DNA of 59,454 nt, taken from Novosphingobium sp. (lineage in GTDB: Bacteria > Pseudomonadota > Alphaproteobacteria > Sphingomonadales > Sphingomonadaceae). The translations under genes were made by a program, and so were the position numbers. The number at the start of each line of letters is the position of its first letter. Position 1 is the stretch's first letter. The notes below the pieces were generated by a model. That model was not told the DNA's origin and searched no databases. It worked only from the letters and a program-made list of their open reading frames with translations. The stretch lies in the NCBI RefSeq assembly GCF_019748365.1, contig NZ_JAIEPN010000055.1, forward strand, positions 1 to 59,454. The letters run 5' to 3'. Below are positions 35,249 to 44,906 of this stretch, in pieces.

Positions 35249-36247
35249 TCACTTCAGGGCGTTGATCTGGCCTATCAGCACATCGTTGGCGAGACCGGCT
35301 GCCTTGGCCGCGCCTTCCTCATAGTTGCCGGGCTTGGCGTCGAATTCGAACTTGCGCGTCTTGCCAAAGCGCAGGCCGCCATAGCCCATCGCCGCCATCA
35401 CGCCGCCGCCGACATTGGCGGCGGCCTGGGTGGTCTTGTCCATGCTGCTGGAGGCATCGTGCTTGTCGATGAAATCGCCATCGACCGAGACGCTCTGATT
35501 GAGCGTGACCGTCGTCGTCTTGCCGTTGGGGCCGAACACGGTCATCCGGCTGTAACCCGGCACGACCGAGAGATTGGCATTGACCGAGAGCCCGCCGAAG
35601 CTGAATGCGCCGGGGCGCTTCTGGTCCGAAAAGTCGATCAGGTAGGTAACGTCGATCACCGGCACTCCGGCGGCCTTGGCGTATTGCGAGAGGGCGTAAC
35701 CCGCCTGCCCGGCGTCCATCGCGAGGCCCATGCTGGACAAGCCGCTGCCCTGGAAATCGCCCGCGACCATGATCAGCGTCGGGAGAGCGGTGGGCTTCAC
35801 ATAAGTCGCCTTGCCCTTGCTGTTCTTTTCGAGCGCAATCGAGATATCGAGTGGCGAGGTCTGGCCATGGGGCTTGGCCATCTCGGGCGCGGCGAAGACG
35901 GCGGCGGGATCCTTGACCGTCAGGCCCGCAGCCGCAAGCTTGGCGGTGAAATCGGCGTAGGCGGCATCGGCGATCTTCTGCATCATTTCGGGGGTGACAC
36001 CGACGAGCGAGGACTTCGCCTTGGTGGTGCCGCCGAACGCACCCATCAGGCCGCCGGTCGCCTTGGTCTGGCCGGTCGATTCAAAAATGAAACCCACGTT
36101 GAATGCGGCAACCGCTGCGCCCGTGGCGCCTTTCACGGCTTCCTTGCCGGAAACCTTAACCGGCGCGCTATCGCCGGCATAGGCAAACCCGGGCAGCGTG
36201 AGCGCCGTGAAGGCAAGCGCCAAAGCAATGGAATTACGGCTTTTCAT
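35249..36247 (-). CDS. Exported protein of unknown function
   Basis: A 332-residue protein with a Sec signal peptide (MKSRNSIALALAFTALTLPG, cleavage at AYAG). The mature part is Gly/Ala-rich with alternating polar segments and no Cys pairs, membrane segments or motifs that I recognise. ATG 36247 gives the signal peptide directly; the frame continues upstream to 36376 without need. Same direction as topA and dprA but separated by more than 100 bp on both sides. Confidence 0.8.
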   Translation of the reverse strand: MKSRNSIALALAFTALTLPGFAYAGDSAPVKVSGKEAVKGATGAAVAAFNVGFIFESTGQTKATGGLMGAFGGTTKAKSSLVGVTPEMMQKIADAAYADFTAKLAAAGLTVKDPAAVFAAPEMAKPHGQTSPLDISIALEKNSKGKATYVKPTALPTLIMVAGDFQGSGLSSMGLAMDAGQAGYALSQYAKAAGVPVIDVTYLIDFSDQKRPGAFSFGGLSVNANLSVVPGYSRMTVFGPNGKTTTVTLNQSVSVDGDFIDKHDASSSMDKTTQAAANVGGGVMAAMGYGGLRFGKTRKFEFDAKPGNYEEGAAKAAGLANDVLIGQINALK

Positions 36248-36362
36248 GGTCCTATCCCCCTTCGCCTCACCCCCCGGTGAGATCCAAATCGGACCATAAA
36301 TGGTAAATCGGGAATGCGTCAATTGTCGCCGGAATGGCACTAATTGCTTGAGACCATCCGTC

Positions 36363-37508
36363 TCAAACCTGGACAAGCGATACGCGGCCCCCGGCGTGGC
36401 GGATCAGGCGACCGGCCAGTTCAAGCTCGATTAGGGCCATCTGCACCGCGCCAGCGCTGGCGCCGCTCTGGCGGATCAACTCGTCTGTCGCCACAGGAGC
36501 CGCGGACAGCAGATGCGTGATTTCGACCTGGCCTTCATCCGGAACGGCGAGCGGAGTGAAGCTGGAATCCTCCATCTCCATCCCGGTCCACACCGGCTCG
36601 CGCAGCTTGAGACGCTGCGGACCATCGAAGCGCTCCAGCAGTTCGGTGATATTGTCCGCCGACTGGACAAGGATCGCGCCGTCGCGAATGAGATCGTTGC
36701 ACCCGCGCGAGCGGCTGTCGAGCGGGGAGCCGGGGACTGCCATGACCTCACGCCCCGCCTCGGCGGCCAGACGGGCGGTGATGAGCGAGCCCGAACGCGG
36801 CGCCGCTTCCACGACCACGGTGCCGGCGGCGAGCCCGGCGATGATGCGGTTGCGGAAGGGGAAGTGGCGCGCAAGGGGTTCCGTGCCCGGCGGCATTTCG
36901 GCCAGCAGGAGCCCGCGCTGCGCGACCGCTTCCTGCAGTTCGGCGTGTTCGGGGGGATAAGTCACGTCTATCCCGCTGGCGATAACGCCGATGGTGCCGC
37001 CGCCGCACTCCATCGCCGCCAGCGCCCCGCGGTGAGCAGCCGCGTCGATCCCGCGCGCCAGACCCGAGACCACGGCATAACCCCGCGCCGCCAGCGCGGC
37101 AGCGTAGTCCCGCGCCAGGCGGCAGGCCCCGGCCGAGGCATTGCGTGCCCCGACGAGGGCAACCGCGCCCTGCCCCAGCAGCGCCAGATCGCCGCGCCAG
37201 GTGAGCACCGGCGGCGGGGTTTCGAGTGCGGCAAGGAGGCGCGGATAGGCGGGGGAATCGTGGAACAGATACTGGCCGCCGGCGCCGTGCAGGCGAGCGA
37301 TCTCGGCCTCGACGCGATGCGCCGGAACGGGCTGGTAGCGTGCCCCGCCCCGCGCGGCGAGATCGGGCAGTGCTTCCAGCGCGGCGGCAGCATCGCCAAA
37401 GCGGCGCAGGAGCTGGAAATAGCTGACCGGGCCGATGCCGGGCGAGCGCAGCAGGCGGATGCGGGCGAGAACGTCGCTGTCAGTCAGATCAGGGGCAGGC
37501 AAGTTCAC
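36363..37508 (-). CDS. dprA: DNA-processing protein DprA
   Basis: A 381-residue DprA/Smf protein, which loads RecA on incoming single-stranded DNA in transformation. N-terminal helix-hairpin-helix-like region (LRSPGIGPVSYFQLLRRFG), Rossmann core with VGARNASAGA, VVSGLARGIDAAAH and FPFRNRIIAGLA, then a C-terminal winged helix (HLLSAAPVATDELIRQSGAS). The start is GTG 37508, overlapping the plsY stop (GTGA). Confidence 0.97.
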   Translation of the reverse strand: MNLPAPDLTDSDVLARIRLLRSPGIGPVSYFQLLRRFGDAAAALEALPDLAARGGARYQPVPAHRVEAEIARLHGAGGQYLFHDSPAYPRLLAALETPPPVLTWRGDLALLGQGAVALVGARNASAGACRLARDYAAALAARGYAVVSGLARGIDAAAHRGALAAMECGGGTIGVIASGIDVTYPPEHAELQEAVAQRGLLLAEMPPGTEPLARHFPFRNRIIAGLAAGTVVVEAAPRSGSLITARLAAEAGREVMAVPGSPLDSRSRGCNDLIRDGAILVQSADNITELLERFDGPQRLKLREPVWTGMEMEDSSFTPLAVPDEGQVEITHLLSAAPVATDELIRQSGASAGAVQMALIELELAGRLIRHAGGRVSLVQV

Positions 37509-38101
37509 CCCTTCTGGCCGATGCGCGGCTCGGTCCCGGCGCGCAGGCGGGCGATGTTGGCGCGGTGGAGCCAGATCACCATGAGCGCGAGGAGCGCCAG
37601 CACGGCCGCATAATCATTGTATCCCAGCAGCAGCGCGGCAATCGGGGCTGCGATTACTGCGCAGAGCCCGCCGAGCGAGGAAACACGCGTGGCCGCCAGC
37701 ATGCCAAGCCACACCAAGGCGTAAACGAGGCCGATCGGCCAGGCGAGGCCGAGCGAGACGCCCATCGTCGTGGCCACGCCCTTGCCGCCATTGAAGCGCA
37801 ACCAGACCGGGAAGCAATGGCCGATCACGGCAGCGAAGGCCGCCAGCCCTTCCGTGCCGGGAAACCAGGCCCGAGCCAGCAAGACGGCGGCGGCCCCCTT
37901 GGCGAGATCGAGCAGCAAGGTCGACGCAGCAAGCCCCTTGCGCCCGGTGCGCAGCACATTGGTGGCGCCGATATTGCCGGAACCGATCGAGCGCAGGTCG
38001 CCCGCGCCGAAAAGCCGGGTGAGCAGCAATCCGAAGGGAACCGAACCCAGCAGATAGGCTGCGACGAGAACCGCAGCAGCGGAAGGAGCAGCAAAGTTCA
38101 T
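37505..38101 (-). CDS. plsY: Acyl-phosphate glycerol-3-phosphate acyltransferase
   Basis: A 198-residue polytopic membrane enzyme with about five helices that acylates glycerol-3-phosphate from acyl-phosphate at the start of phospholipid synthesis. Motifs GSGNIGATNVLRTG and FNGGKGVATTMG are intact. ATG 38101 gives the standard N-terminus. Divergent from murI and coupled to dprA. Confidence 0.98.
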   Translation of the reverse strand: MNFAAPSAAAVLVAAYLLGSVPFGLLLTRLFGAGDLRSIGSGNIGATNVLRTGRKGLAASTLLLDLAKGAAAVLLARAWFPGTEGLAAFAAVIGHCFPVWLRFNGGKGVATTMGVSLGLAWPIGLVYALVWLGMLAATRVSSLGGLCAVIAAPIAALLLGYNDYAAVLALLALMVIWLHRANIARLRAGTEPRIGQKG

Positions 38102-38142
38102 GGGGCAGGTCTTAACCGCCACCGGGCACAAAGGGGAGAGGC

Positions 38143-39003
38143 ATGGTTTCCTTTTTGGCACCGTTCCCGATAGAAGAGCAGGTGATGACCGCCGAGCCTG
38201 CATCTGCCGATCCTGCCGCCCCGATCCTGCTGTTCGATTCCGGCGTCGGCGGGCTTTCCGTGCTGGGCAAAGTGCGCAAGGTGCTGCCGCAAGCGCCAGT
38301 GATGTATGTCTCGGACAATGCGGGCCTGCCCTATGGCAGCAAGACCGAAGCGCAGATCGCAGCGCGGGTTTCGGGGCTGCTGGGGCGGCTGACCGAGCGC
38401 TATCGCCCGCGCCTTGTCTGCATTGCCTGCAATACTGCCAGCACGATCGCGCTCGCCTCGGTGCGCGAGGTGCTTGAAGTGCCGATCGTGGGCACAGTGC
38501 CGGCGATCAAGCCCGCGGCGGCGATGACACGGACGAGCGTGATCGGCCTGCTCGGCACCGAGGCGACCATCCGGCAAGGCTATGTCGACCGCCTCGAGGC
38601 CGAGTTTGCCGCCGACAAGCGGCTGCTGCGCCACGGCGCGCCCGAGCTTGTTGCAGCCGCCGAAGCCAAGCTGCGCGGGCTTCCGGTCGATCCGGCCGTG
38701 TTCACGCGGGCCGCCGCCGCGCTGCGCGCCATGCCGGACGGCGGGCGAATCGATACGGTTGTGCTGGCCTGCACGCACTTCCCGCTGCTTGAAGCCGAAC
38801 TTGCCGAGGCTTTCGGGCCCGGCGTGCGCTTTATCGATGGCTCCGACGGGATCGCGCGACGGATCGCCTTCCTCACGCAGGGTCAGGACTGGGCGAACAG
38901 CGCGGAAGGGGATATTGCCCTGTTCACGAAAGACGATCCCGCGAACGAGTGTTTAATCCCCGCATTGGCACACTATGGCATCGCCCGGCGGCTGGTGTTC
39001 TGA
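38143..39003 (+). CDS. murI: Glutamate racemase
   Basis: A 286-residue racemase providing D-glutamate for peptidoglycan. FDSGVGGLSVL, YVSDNAGLPYG, catalytic Cys96 in IACNTAS and Cys210 in LACTHFPLL. An internal ATG at residue 15 (38185) is an alternative start; the first 14 residues are not conserved family sequence. Confidence 0.97.
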   Translation: MVSFLAPFPIEEQVMTAEPASADPAAPILLFDSGVGGLSVLGKVRKVLPQAPVMYVSDNAGLPYGSKTEAQIAARVSGLLGRLTERYRPRLVCIACNTASTIALASVREVLEVPIVGTVPAIKPAAAMTRTSVIGLLGTEATIRQGYVDRLEAEFAADKRLLRHGAPELVAAAEAKLRGLPVDPAVFTRAAAALRAMPDGGRIDTVVLACTHFPLLEAELAEAFGPGVRFIDGSDGIARRIAFLTQGQDWANSAEGDIALFTKDDPANECLIPALAHYGIARRLVF

Positions 39004-39029
39004 CCGGATCGGGGATAACGAACTGAAGT

Positions 39030-39971
39030 ATGTTTACCCGGATTGCCCTGCTGCTGATCCTGATTGTGGCAGTGCCGTACTACTGGCTGCTGATGGATCC
39101 CGGCCCGACTTCGGTCGCGCCGCGCAGTATCGACATCGCGCGCCTGCGCAGCCTTGCCGAAAGCAAGCCGGGCCCGCGGCCTGTAGCAATCGCGTACGCG
39201 CCGGTTGCTACGGACACTCAACCCGGAACGCTGCTGGTCGCGGGCGGCGGCTTGCGGACCGACGATACCGCGGTTTTCGTCTGGCGGCTGATCACGCCCG
39301 GCGGCGATACCATCATCAATTCGGGCCTGTCCGAAGATCAAGCCATGGCATCCGGCTACAAGCACTATCACCCCGAACTGCAGCTGACGGCAGATAGATG
39401 GCTGCGCGCGGCGCGCCGGATCATCTTTACCAGCGAGGAGATCGATCATATCGGCGGGGCCGTTTCGATGGTGCTTTCCGATCGCGCGATCGCAGGCAAG
39501 GTGATCGGCAATCCTCGCCAGATCGATGCGCTTCGAGCCCTCGCCCCCCCCATAATGGCCTCGCTCGGTCCCGCCCCTGCGCAGCTTGATGATCCGGCCG
39601 GCTATGCCGCGATCGCCCCCGGCATCGCGGTGATGCGGACGCCCGGTTATCGCGATGGCGCACAGATGATTTACGTACGCCTTCAGAATGGCCGGGAGTA
39701 CCTGTTCACTGGCGATGCCGCTCCCATGCACCGCAATGTCGAATGGCAGCGTCCGCGTTCACGCTACATGGGGGAATGGGTCGGCCAGGAGGACCGGGCA
39801 GCCACGCTCGGCTGGATCAAGGGACTTGCGCAACTGAAGGCGCGCGAGCCTGGTCTTACGCTTGTCTACGGGCATGATTATGGCTGGGTCGCCGACAAAG
39901 CCGCAGGGCCGCACTTTGTCGCCGCGCCCGCCACGCGGCTGCCCGCAGCAAAGCGCAAGGCAGCACGATAG
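39030..39971 (+). CDS. Membrane-anchored, degenerate metallo-beta-lactamase-fold protein
   Basis: A 313-residue protein with an N-terminal membrane anchor (IALLLILIVAVPYYWLLM). The body has MBL-fold order: a strand with GDTIINSG, then FTSEEIDHIGGA where HxHxDH is expected, then GDAA and a late YGHDYGW. The canonical first two His are Ser135 and Glu137, whereas Asp139 and His140 remain. It may bind one metal or none; hydrolase activity is doubtful. ATG 39030 lies 26 bp after murI. Confidence 0.75.
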   Translation: MFTRIALLLILIVAVPYYWLLMDPGPTSVAPRSIDIARLRSLAESKPGPRPVAIAYAPVATDTQPGTLLVAGGGLRTDDTAVFVWRLITPGGDTIINSGLSEDQAMASGYKHYHPELQLTADRWLRAARRIIFTSEEIDHIGGAVSMVLSDRAIAGKVIGNPRQIDALRALAPPIMASLGPAPAQLDDPAGYAAIAPGIAVMRTPGYRDGAQMIYVRLQNGREYLFTGDAAPMHRNVEWQRPRSRYMGEWVGQEDRAATLGWIKGLAQLKAREPGLTLVYGHDYGWVADKAAGPHFVAAPATRLPAAKRKAAR

Positions 39972-40044
39972 GCAGCGGTATCGCAACGGGATATGACCCA
40001 AATGCCGCTGGCAAAGCCGATGCAAGCGGCGTAAAGCGCCGCAC

Positions 40045-40071
40045 GCTGCCCGGCCGGACAGGCCGGGCAGC
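40045..40071. terminator. Strong GC hairpin upstream of hemA
   Basis: GCTGCCCGGCC (40045-40055) pairs perfectly with GGCCGGGCAGC (40061-40071) around a 5-base loop. The following TGTTCT is only weakly T-rich, so it may be a terminator of the preceding gene or a leader structure of hemA. Confidence 0.5.
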
Positions 40072-40143
40072 TGTTCTGGCGCACCATGGAGACAGGGTTC
40101 AGGGCGCAGATATGCGTGGCAACTGGTTCATAGGGAGCCGTGG

Positions 40144-41364
40144 GTGAATTACGATCAGGTTTTCGATTCCGCGATCGAGCGTCTGCATACTGAAGGCCGT
40201 TACCGCGTCTTTATCGATATTCTGCGCAACAAGGGTGCCTACCCGAATGCCCGCTGCTTTGCCGGGCACAATGGCCCCAAGCCGATCACCGTGTGGTGCT
40301 CGAACGATTACCTTGCGATGGGCCAGCACCCCAAGGTGATCGGCGCAATGGAAGAAGCGCTGCATGATGTGGGCGCAGGTTCAGGCGGAACGCGCAACAT
40401 CGGTGGCAACACCCACTACCACGTCGATCTGGAAGCCGAACTCGCCGATCTGCACGGCAAGCAGGGCGCGCTGCTGTTCACCAGCGGCTATGTCTCCAAC
40501 GACGCGACGCTGTCGACGCTCGCCAAGATCCTGCCCGGCTGCGTGATCTTTTCGGACGAGCTCAACCACGCCAGCATGATCGCGGGCATCCGCAACTCCG
40601 GCGCGGAAAAGCGCGTGTTCCGCCACAACGACGTCGAACACCTCGAGGAACTGCTGGCGGAGTGCGATCCGGCGCTGCCCAAGCTGATCGCGTTCGAGAG
40701 CGTCTATTCGATGGACGGCGACGTCGCACCGATCCATGCGATCTGCGATCTGGCCGAGAAGTACAACGCACTCACCTATATCGACGAAGTTCACGCAGTC
40801 GGCATGTACGGTGCGCGCGGCGGCGGCATTTCGGAGCGCGACGAGGCGGCACACCGCATCGACATTATCGAAGGTACACTAGGCAAGGCCTTCGGCGTGA
40901 TGGGCGGCTATATCGCGGCCGACGCGCGGATCATCGACGTGATCCGGAGCTACGCGCCAGGCTTCATCTTCACGACTTCGCTGTCGCCGGTGCTGGCAGC
41001 GGGCGTCCTGGCTGCAGTGCGCCACCTCAAGGCATCGAGCGTGGAGCGCGAGGGCCAGCAGGCAGCGGCGGCGTTCCTCAAGAAGGCCTTCGCCGATGCG
41101 GGTCTCCCGGTGATGCCTTCGACCACCCACATCGTGCCACTGATGGTCGGCGATCCGGTGCGCGCCAAGAAGGTGAGCGACATCCTGCTCGCCGAATACG
41201 GGGTCTATGTACAGCCGATCAATTATCCCACCGTGCCGCGCGGGACCGAGCGCCTGCGCTTCACCCCGGGGCCGGCGCATACCGAGGCGATGATGATCGA
41301 GCTGACCGGCGCGCTCGTCGAGATCTGGCAGCGGCTCGAGCTGGATATGCGCAAGGCGGCCTGA
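40144..41364 (+). CDS. hemA: 5-aminolevulinate synthase
   Basis: A 406-residue PLP enzyme condensing glycine and succinyl-CoA, the C4 route to haem used by alphaproteobacteria. [41 protein letters not shown] and PLP Lys248 in [11 protein letters not shown] are intact. The start is GTG 40144 after GGGAGCCG. Confidence 0.98.
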   Translation: MNYDQVFDSAIERLHTEGRYRVFIDILRNKGAYPNARCFAGHNGPKPITVWCSNDYLAMGQHPKVIGAMEEALHDVGAGSGGTRNIGGNTHYHVDLEAELADLHGKQGALLFTSGYVSNDATLSTLAKILPGCVIFSDELNHASMIAGIRNSGAEKRVFRHNDVEHLEELLAECDPALPKLIAFESVYSMDGDVAPIHAICDLAEKYNALTYIDEVHAVGMYGARGGGISERDEAAHRIDIIEGTLGKAFGVMGGYIAADARIIDVIRSYAPGFIFTTSLSPVLAAGVLAAVRHLKASSVEREGQQAAAAFLKKAFADAGLPVMPSTTHIVPLMVGDPVRAKKVSDILLAEYGVYVQPINYPTVPRGTERLRFTPGPAHTEAMMIELTGALVEIWQRLELDMRKAA

Positions 41365-41549
41365 GTTCGTCTGGTTTTCACAAAGGCCAATGCATCTAAA
41401 GCCGGGAGGCTGGCGAGAAGTCCCACTGCAACAAAACATTGCGGTGCCTGTATGCATCCCCACCTTTGTGGCAGGGCTGCATCACTCTCGTTAGTTAATG
41501 TCGTGTAGAAGATTCAATGACTTGAACGGTTCATTCGTTCTGGTCATTT

Positions 41550-42117
41550 TTGGATTCACTACAGGGCGGATCCATCTTGCTCAATCGCACATCGCGCTCA
41601 GCGCTTAGTCTGGCCGTCTCCTCGTTCGCACTCCTCGGCATTCTGCCCGGCATCGGCTATGCCAAGACCGAGCCGCAGGCTGAGGCGGCGGCGGCAAGAG
41701 ACGCAGCGCCGGCCGGCGGAGGATATCGTCGTCACCGGCACCCGCCTGCACCGGCCGGATTACCAAACCGCCAGCCCGAACGGTTCGTTCAGCAAGGATC
41801 TGCTGCAGAAGCAGGGCGTCACCAATGTCACGACCTTCCTGACCACGAGCCTCCCTGCGCTGGTCGGATCGGAAACCTCGCACGACAGCTCGGCCGATCG
41901 CACTGATGGCAACCCGACATACGTCGATCCCAAATATGCCTGGTACAAGCAGCGCTGGGTGCACAACGTCTCGGCAAACTTCACCGTCAACAAGTCGATG
42001 GAGTTCTACGGCGGGGTGAACAATCTGTTCAACCAGCAGCCGGACATCGGCTCGAACACGTATCCCACCGAGACCAGCGGGACGTCGTTCTACGCGGGCT
42101 TCCGCACCAAGTTCTGA
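41550..42117 (+). pseudogene. TonB-dependent receptor remnant with internal deletion and frameshift
   Basis: The first frame gives a signal peptide (SALSLAVSSFALLGILPGIG, then YAKTEPQA; start TTG 41577 or 41550). Near 41685-41715 the reading shifts by one base to a second frame that begins EDIVVTGTRLHRPDY, the classic TonB-receptor plug start, then VTNVTTFLTTSLPALVGSETS. It then jumps, without the bulk of the plug and barrel, to the end of a barrel (EFYGGVNNLFNQQPD, FYAGFRTKF with the terminal aromatic). Normal length is above 800 residues, and only about 180 remain. A terminator follows. Confidence 0.85.
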
Positions 42118-42174
42118 GAGGTCATGGGGAGCGGGTGCATGGCCACTCCCCCGCCGAACCTGCCTGAAAAAAAG

Positions 42175-42204
42175 AAAGGCCCCGCAATTGCTTGCGGGGC
42201 CTTT
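42175..42204. terminator. Bidirectional Rho-independent terminator
   Basis: AAAGGCCCCGCAA (42175-42187) and TTGCGGGGCCTTT (42192-42204) form a perfect 13-bp stem with a 4-base loop, A-rich on the left (serving the minus strand) and T at the right. It separates the TonB remnant from the convergent decarboxylase gene. Confidence 0.88.
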
Positions 42205-42241
42205 CGGTTGCGACCCGGACTTCATCCGGCTTCTTAAAACG

Positions 42242-43465
42242 TCAGCGCAGCGATACCACGTTGTCCGAGACACGCGGATCGCGGCGGTCACCGCGGTACT
42301 GGCTGGCCATCGGCTCGTCAGCCACTTCGAAGACGTCGGTCGCGCCGAAGCCGTTGAACGCGGTCTTCATCGCCGCGCCATAAGCGCCGAGCATGCCGAT
42401 CTCGATGAAATCGCCAGCCTTGATATCCGCCGGAAGCGCGAAGGGCCCTTCCATGTGGTCCATGTCGTCGCAGGTCGGGCCCCAGAAGCTGAAGTCCTCC
42501 TGCTCGGTCTCCCCGTCCTCGTTCGCAGCACTTTCGCGAAGGAGGCGGACGGGGAAGCGCCAGCCAACATGCGCGGCATCGAACAGCGCGCCATAGGCTC
42601 CGTCGTTGATGAACAGCTCGGTGCCGCGGCGCCGTTCGACGCGCACGATCATCGAGTTGTACTCGGCGCAGAGCGCACGGCCCGGTTCGCACCACAGCTC
42701 GGCCGAATAGGAGACCGGCAGCGATTCATAGGTGCGGTCGATCACGCCGAAGTAATCTTCGAGCGGGGGCGGTTCCATGCCCGGGTAGATCGACGGGAAG
42801 CCGCCGCCGACATCGATGATGTCGACCGTGACCGAGGCATCGACGATCGCCGCGCGGACGCGCTCGAGCGCCTGAACGTAGGCATGCGGGCTCATCGACT
42901 GGCTGCCGACGTGGAAGCAGACGCCGAGCGAATCCGCAACCTGACGCGTGGCCTGAAGAAGCTCGCCCGCACCGGTGAGATCGCAGCCGAACTTCGAGGC
43001 GAGGCTGAGCTCCGAACCTTCCGACGAGACGCGCAGGCGCACGCACAGCGTCAGGTCCTCGGGCAGCACGCCGCCGTTGGCTTCGGTCGTGGCGAGGCGG
43101 ATCTTTTCCAGTTCCTCGATCGAATCGAGGCTGAACACGCGCACGCCATGGTCGCGGTAGGCTTCCACGATCGCGCTCGGCGTCTTCACCGGATGCATGA
43201 AGCACAGCGTGGCATCAGGAACCGCCGCGCGCGCCATCCGCACTTCGGCGATCGAAGCCACGTCGTAATGCGTGATTCCGGCATCCCACAGCACGCGGAG
43301 AAGCTCCGGCGACGGGTTGGCCTTGACCGCATAGAGCGAACGCCCCGGAAACTTCTCGACGAAGAAACGGGCCGCGCGCGCCGCAGCGTGCGGACGATTG
43401 AGAATGGCGGGTTGGTCGGGCGCGAAGGCGCCCGCTACAGCCAATGCGTCAGGATGGATGTGCAA
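42242..43465 (-). CDS. Type III PLP ornithine/lysine decarboxylase
   Basis: A group IV alanine-racemase-fold decarboxylase, about 407 residues from TTG 43465. PLP Lys48 in LYAVKANPSP, HVGSQS, IDVGGGFPS, CEPGRALCAE, and the acceptor Cys in FWGPTCDDMDHM, the wording of ornithine decarboxylase. It forms putrescine, the substrate for the carboxyspermidine enzymes encoded nearby. The frame stays open to GTG 43585, but that N-terminus is not family-like; TTG 43498 is another option. Substrate ornithine versus lysine is not settled by sequence. Confidence 0.92.
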   Translation of the reverse strand: MHIHPDALAVAGAFAPDQPAILNRPHAAARAARFFVEKFPGRSLYAVKANPSPELLRVLWDAGITHYDVASIAEVRMARAAVPDATLCFMHPVKTPSAIVEAYRDHGVRVFSLDSIEELEKIRLATTEANGGVLPEDLTLCVRLRVSSEGSELSLASKFGCDLTGAGELLQATRQVADSLGVCFHVGSQSMSPHAYVQALERVRAAIVDASVTVDIIDVGGGFPSIYPGMEPPPLEDYFGVIDRTYESLPVSYSAELWCEPGRALCAEYNSMIVRVERRRGTELFINDGAYGALFDAAHVGWRFPVRLLRESAANEDGETEQEDFSFWGPTCDDMDHMEGPFALPADIKAGDFIEIGMLGAYGAAMKTAFNGFGATDVFEVADEPMASQYRGDRRDPRVSDNVVSLR

Positions 43466-43639
43466 CTCAAGGGACCCCCAAACGGAAAATTGAGACAAAG
43501 CTGCCTTGCGGTTTGGAAGTCCCCATGGGGCAGCGAGGGGGTAAATAGCCCCCCCGCTCTGAACATCAAGTGAAAAAATGGGCACCTCACGTTGATGTCA
43601 CAAAGATGAAACATTTTCGCGATGAGGTGCGCAAAATCC

Positions 43640-44866
43640 TTAAGACATCAAGGCTTGCGCCAGCGCGGCCCATGCGGGCACCGAATGCGGGTCATTCGCG
43701 AGACTGGTGGCGATGGGGTGCGAGGCGAATCGCGCGACCACCATTTCGGCAACGGGGTCGATCCACAGCGTCTGCCCGTGAATACCGCGCGCGGTAAAGC
43801 AGCCGTGATTGTCGTGGGCGTGCCACCACTGGCTGCCGTAGCTCCAGCCAGGCAGATTCGGATACGTCTCGCGCGGAAAATGCGCCGGATTCCCACCGGC
43901 CCGGATGCGCTCGACATCCGCCTCGGGGATTGCGCCGGCCCCGCCAAGCCGCATCGCCTCGCCGAAACGCAGCAGATCCTCGAGCCGAAGATTGAGCCCT
44001 CCGCCGGCAAACGCCGTCCCCACTTCGTCGACAATGAGATCGGCGTCGCCAAGCATGCCAAGCGGCTGCCACAGGCGCTCACTGAGAATCTGCGGCAGCG
44101 GCTTGCCTTCCACGCGGGTGATGATCCAGGCGAGCACGTCGGTGTTGGGCGTCCGGTAGGTGAACTTGGCGCCGTGCACTCCGGCGCCGGGCACCGTGGC
44201 AAGATAGTCCCAGAGATTGCGGGCACCGCTATAGCCCGCCGGGCGCGGGGTCAGGCCGAGCGCGGCGCTGTAGGCTCCGATCCCGGAGTTCGGGTCGGTA
44301 TAGTCCTCCGAGTAATCCAGCGCTGTCGTCATCTGCAGGACCTGGCCAATCGTGGCGCTGCCGAAGCCGCTGGACGAAAGCTCGGGGATCACTTCGTCAA
44401 CCCGCGCGGCAAGATCGATCCGACCTTCCCCGACGAGCATTTCCAGAAGCGTGCCGACAAAGCTCTTCGTCACCGAAAAGGCGATATGCCGGGTGAGCGG
44501 TCCGGTGACGCCAAACCAGCGTTCAAACACCACCGTGCCCTTGTGCAGCACGAGGATCCCGTCGGTGAAGTTGCGGATCAGCGCGTCTTCGATCGTCATC
44601 GGTTCATCCGCGCCGATCGGAGTGAAGCACACCTCGGCAAGATCGCTACGCAGCGCGCGAGGATAAGGCGTACCCGACCCGCTCGCGGCAACATTGGCAG
44701 TCGCCACGAAGCTGCGCATGTTGGAATAGGACCAGCGGATCATCGGGAAGCGCATGTGATCAGCCCGCGCGGCGAGGATGCGCTTTTCCGGCGGGGGCGG
44801 CGCGCCGACCATCCAGCCCATCCGCACCGGGTCGCTGGTCACGCCATCAAGCTGCACGTCCGCCAT
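43640..44866 (-). CDS. Serine hydrolase, beta-lactamase/NylB-like
   Basis: A 408-residue class C beta-lactamase-fold protein. The SxxK nucleophile motif is SVTK in AFSVTKSFVG; YRTPNTD supplies the Tyr-x-Asn-like element; IHGQTLWIDP lies where the third motif is expected. The family includes esterases, D-amino-acid peptidases and 6-aminohexanoate-oligomer hydrolases. No signal peptide, so cytosolic. It sits between two polyamine genes in the same direction, 40 bp from the downstream end of the carboxyspermidine decarboxylase gene. A substrate is not assigned. Confidence 0.88.
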   Translation of the reverse strand: MADVQLDGVTSDPVRMGWMVGAPPPPEKRILAARADHMRFPMIRWSYSNMRSFVATANVAASGSGTPYPRALRSDLAEVCFTPIGADEPMTIEDALIRNFTDGILVLHKGTVVFERWFGVTGPLTRHIAFSVTKSFVGTLLEMLVGEGRIDLAARVDEVIPELSSSGFGSATIGQVLQMTTALDYSEDYTDPNSGIGAYSAALGLTPRPAGYSGARNLWDYLATVPGAGVHGAKFTYRTPNTDVLAWIITRVEGKPLPQILSERLWQPLGMLGDADLIVDEVGTAFAGGGLNLRLEDLLRFGEAMRLGGAGAIPEADVERIRAGGNPAHFPRETYPNLPGWSYGSQWWHAHDNHGCFTARGIHGQTLWIDPVAEMVVARFASHPIATSLANDPHSVPAWAALAQALMS

Positions 44867-44906
44867 TTCCGTCTCTCCGCCTTGTGTTCTGTGCGGAGAG
44901 CTTGCC

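Noticed and set aside
32811..35324. An 837-codon open frame antisense to topA
   Set aside because: It lies wholly opposite an unambiguous topoisomerase gene, and its Arg/Gly/Ala/Val-rich composition is what high-GC antisense frames give. No recognisable domain.
42188..43573. A 461-codon open frame antisense to the ornithine decarboxylase gene
   Set aside because: It mirrors a well-supported decarboxylase and begins within the terminator hairpin.
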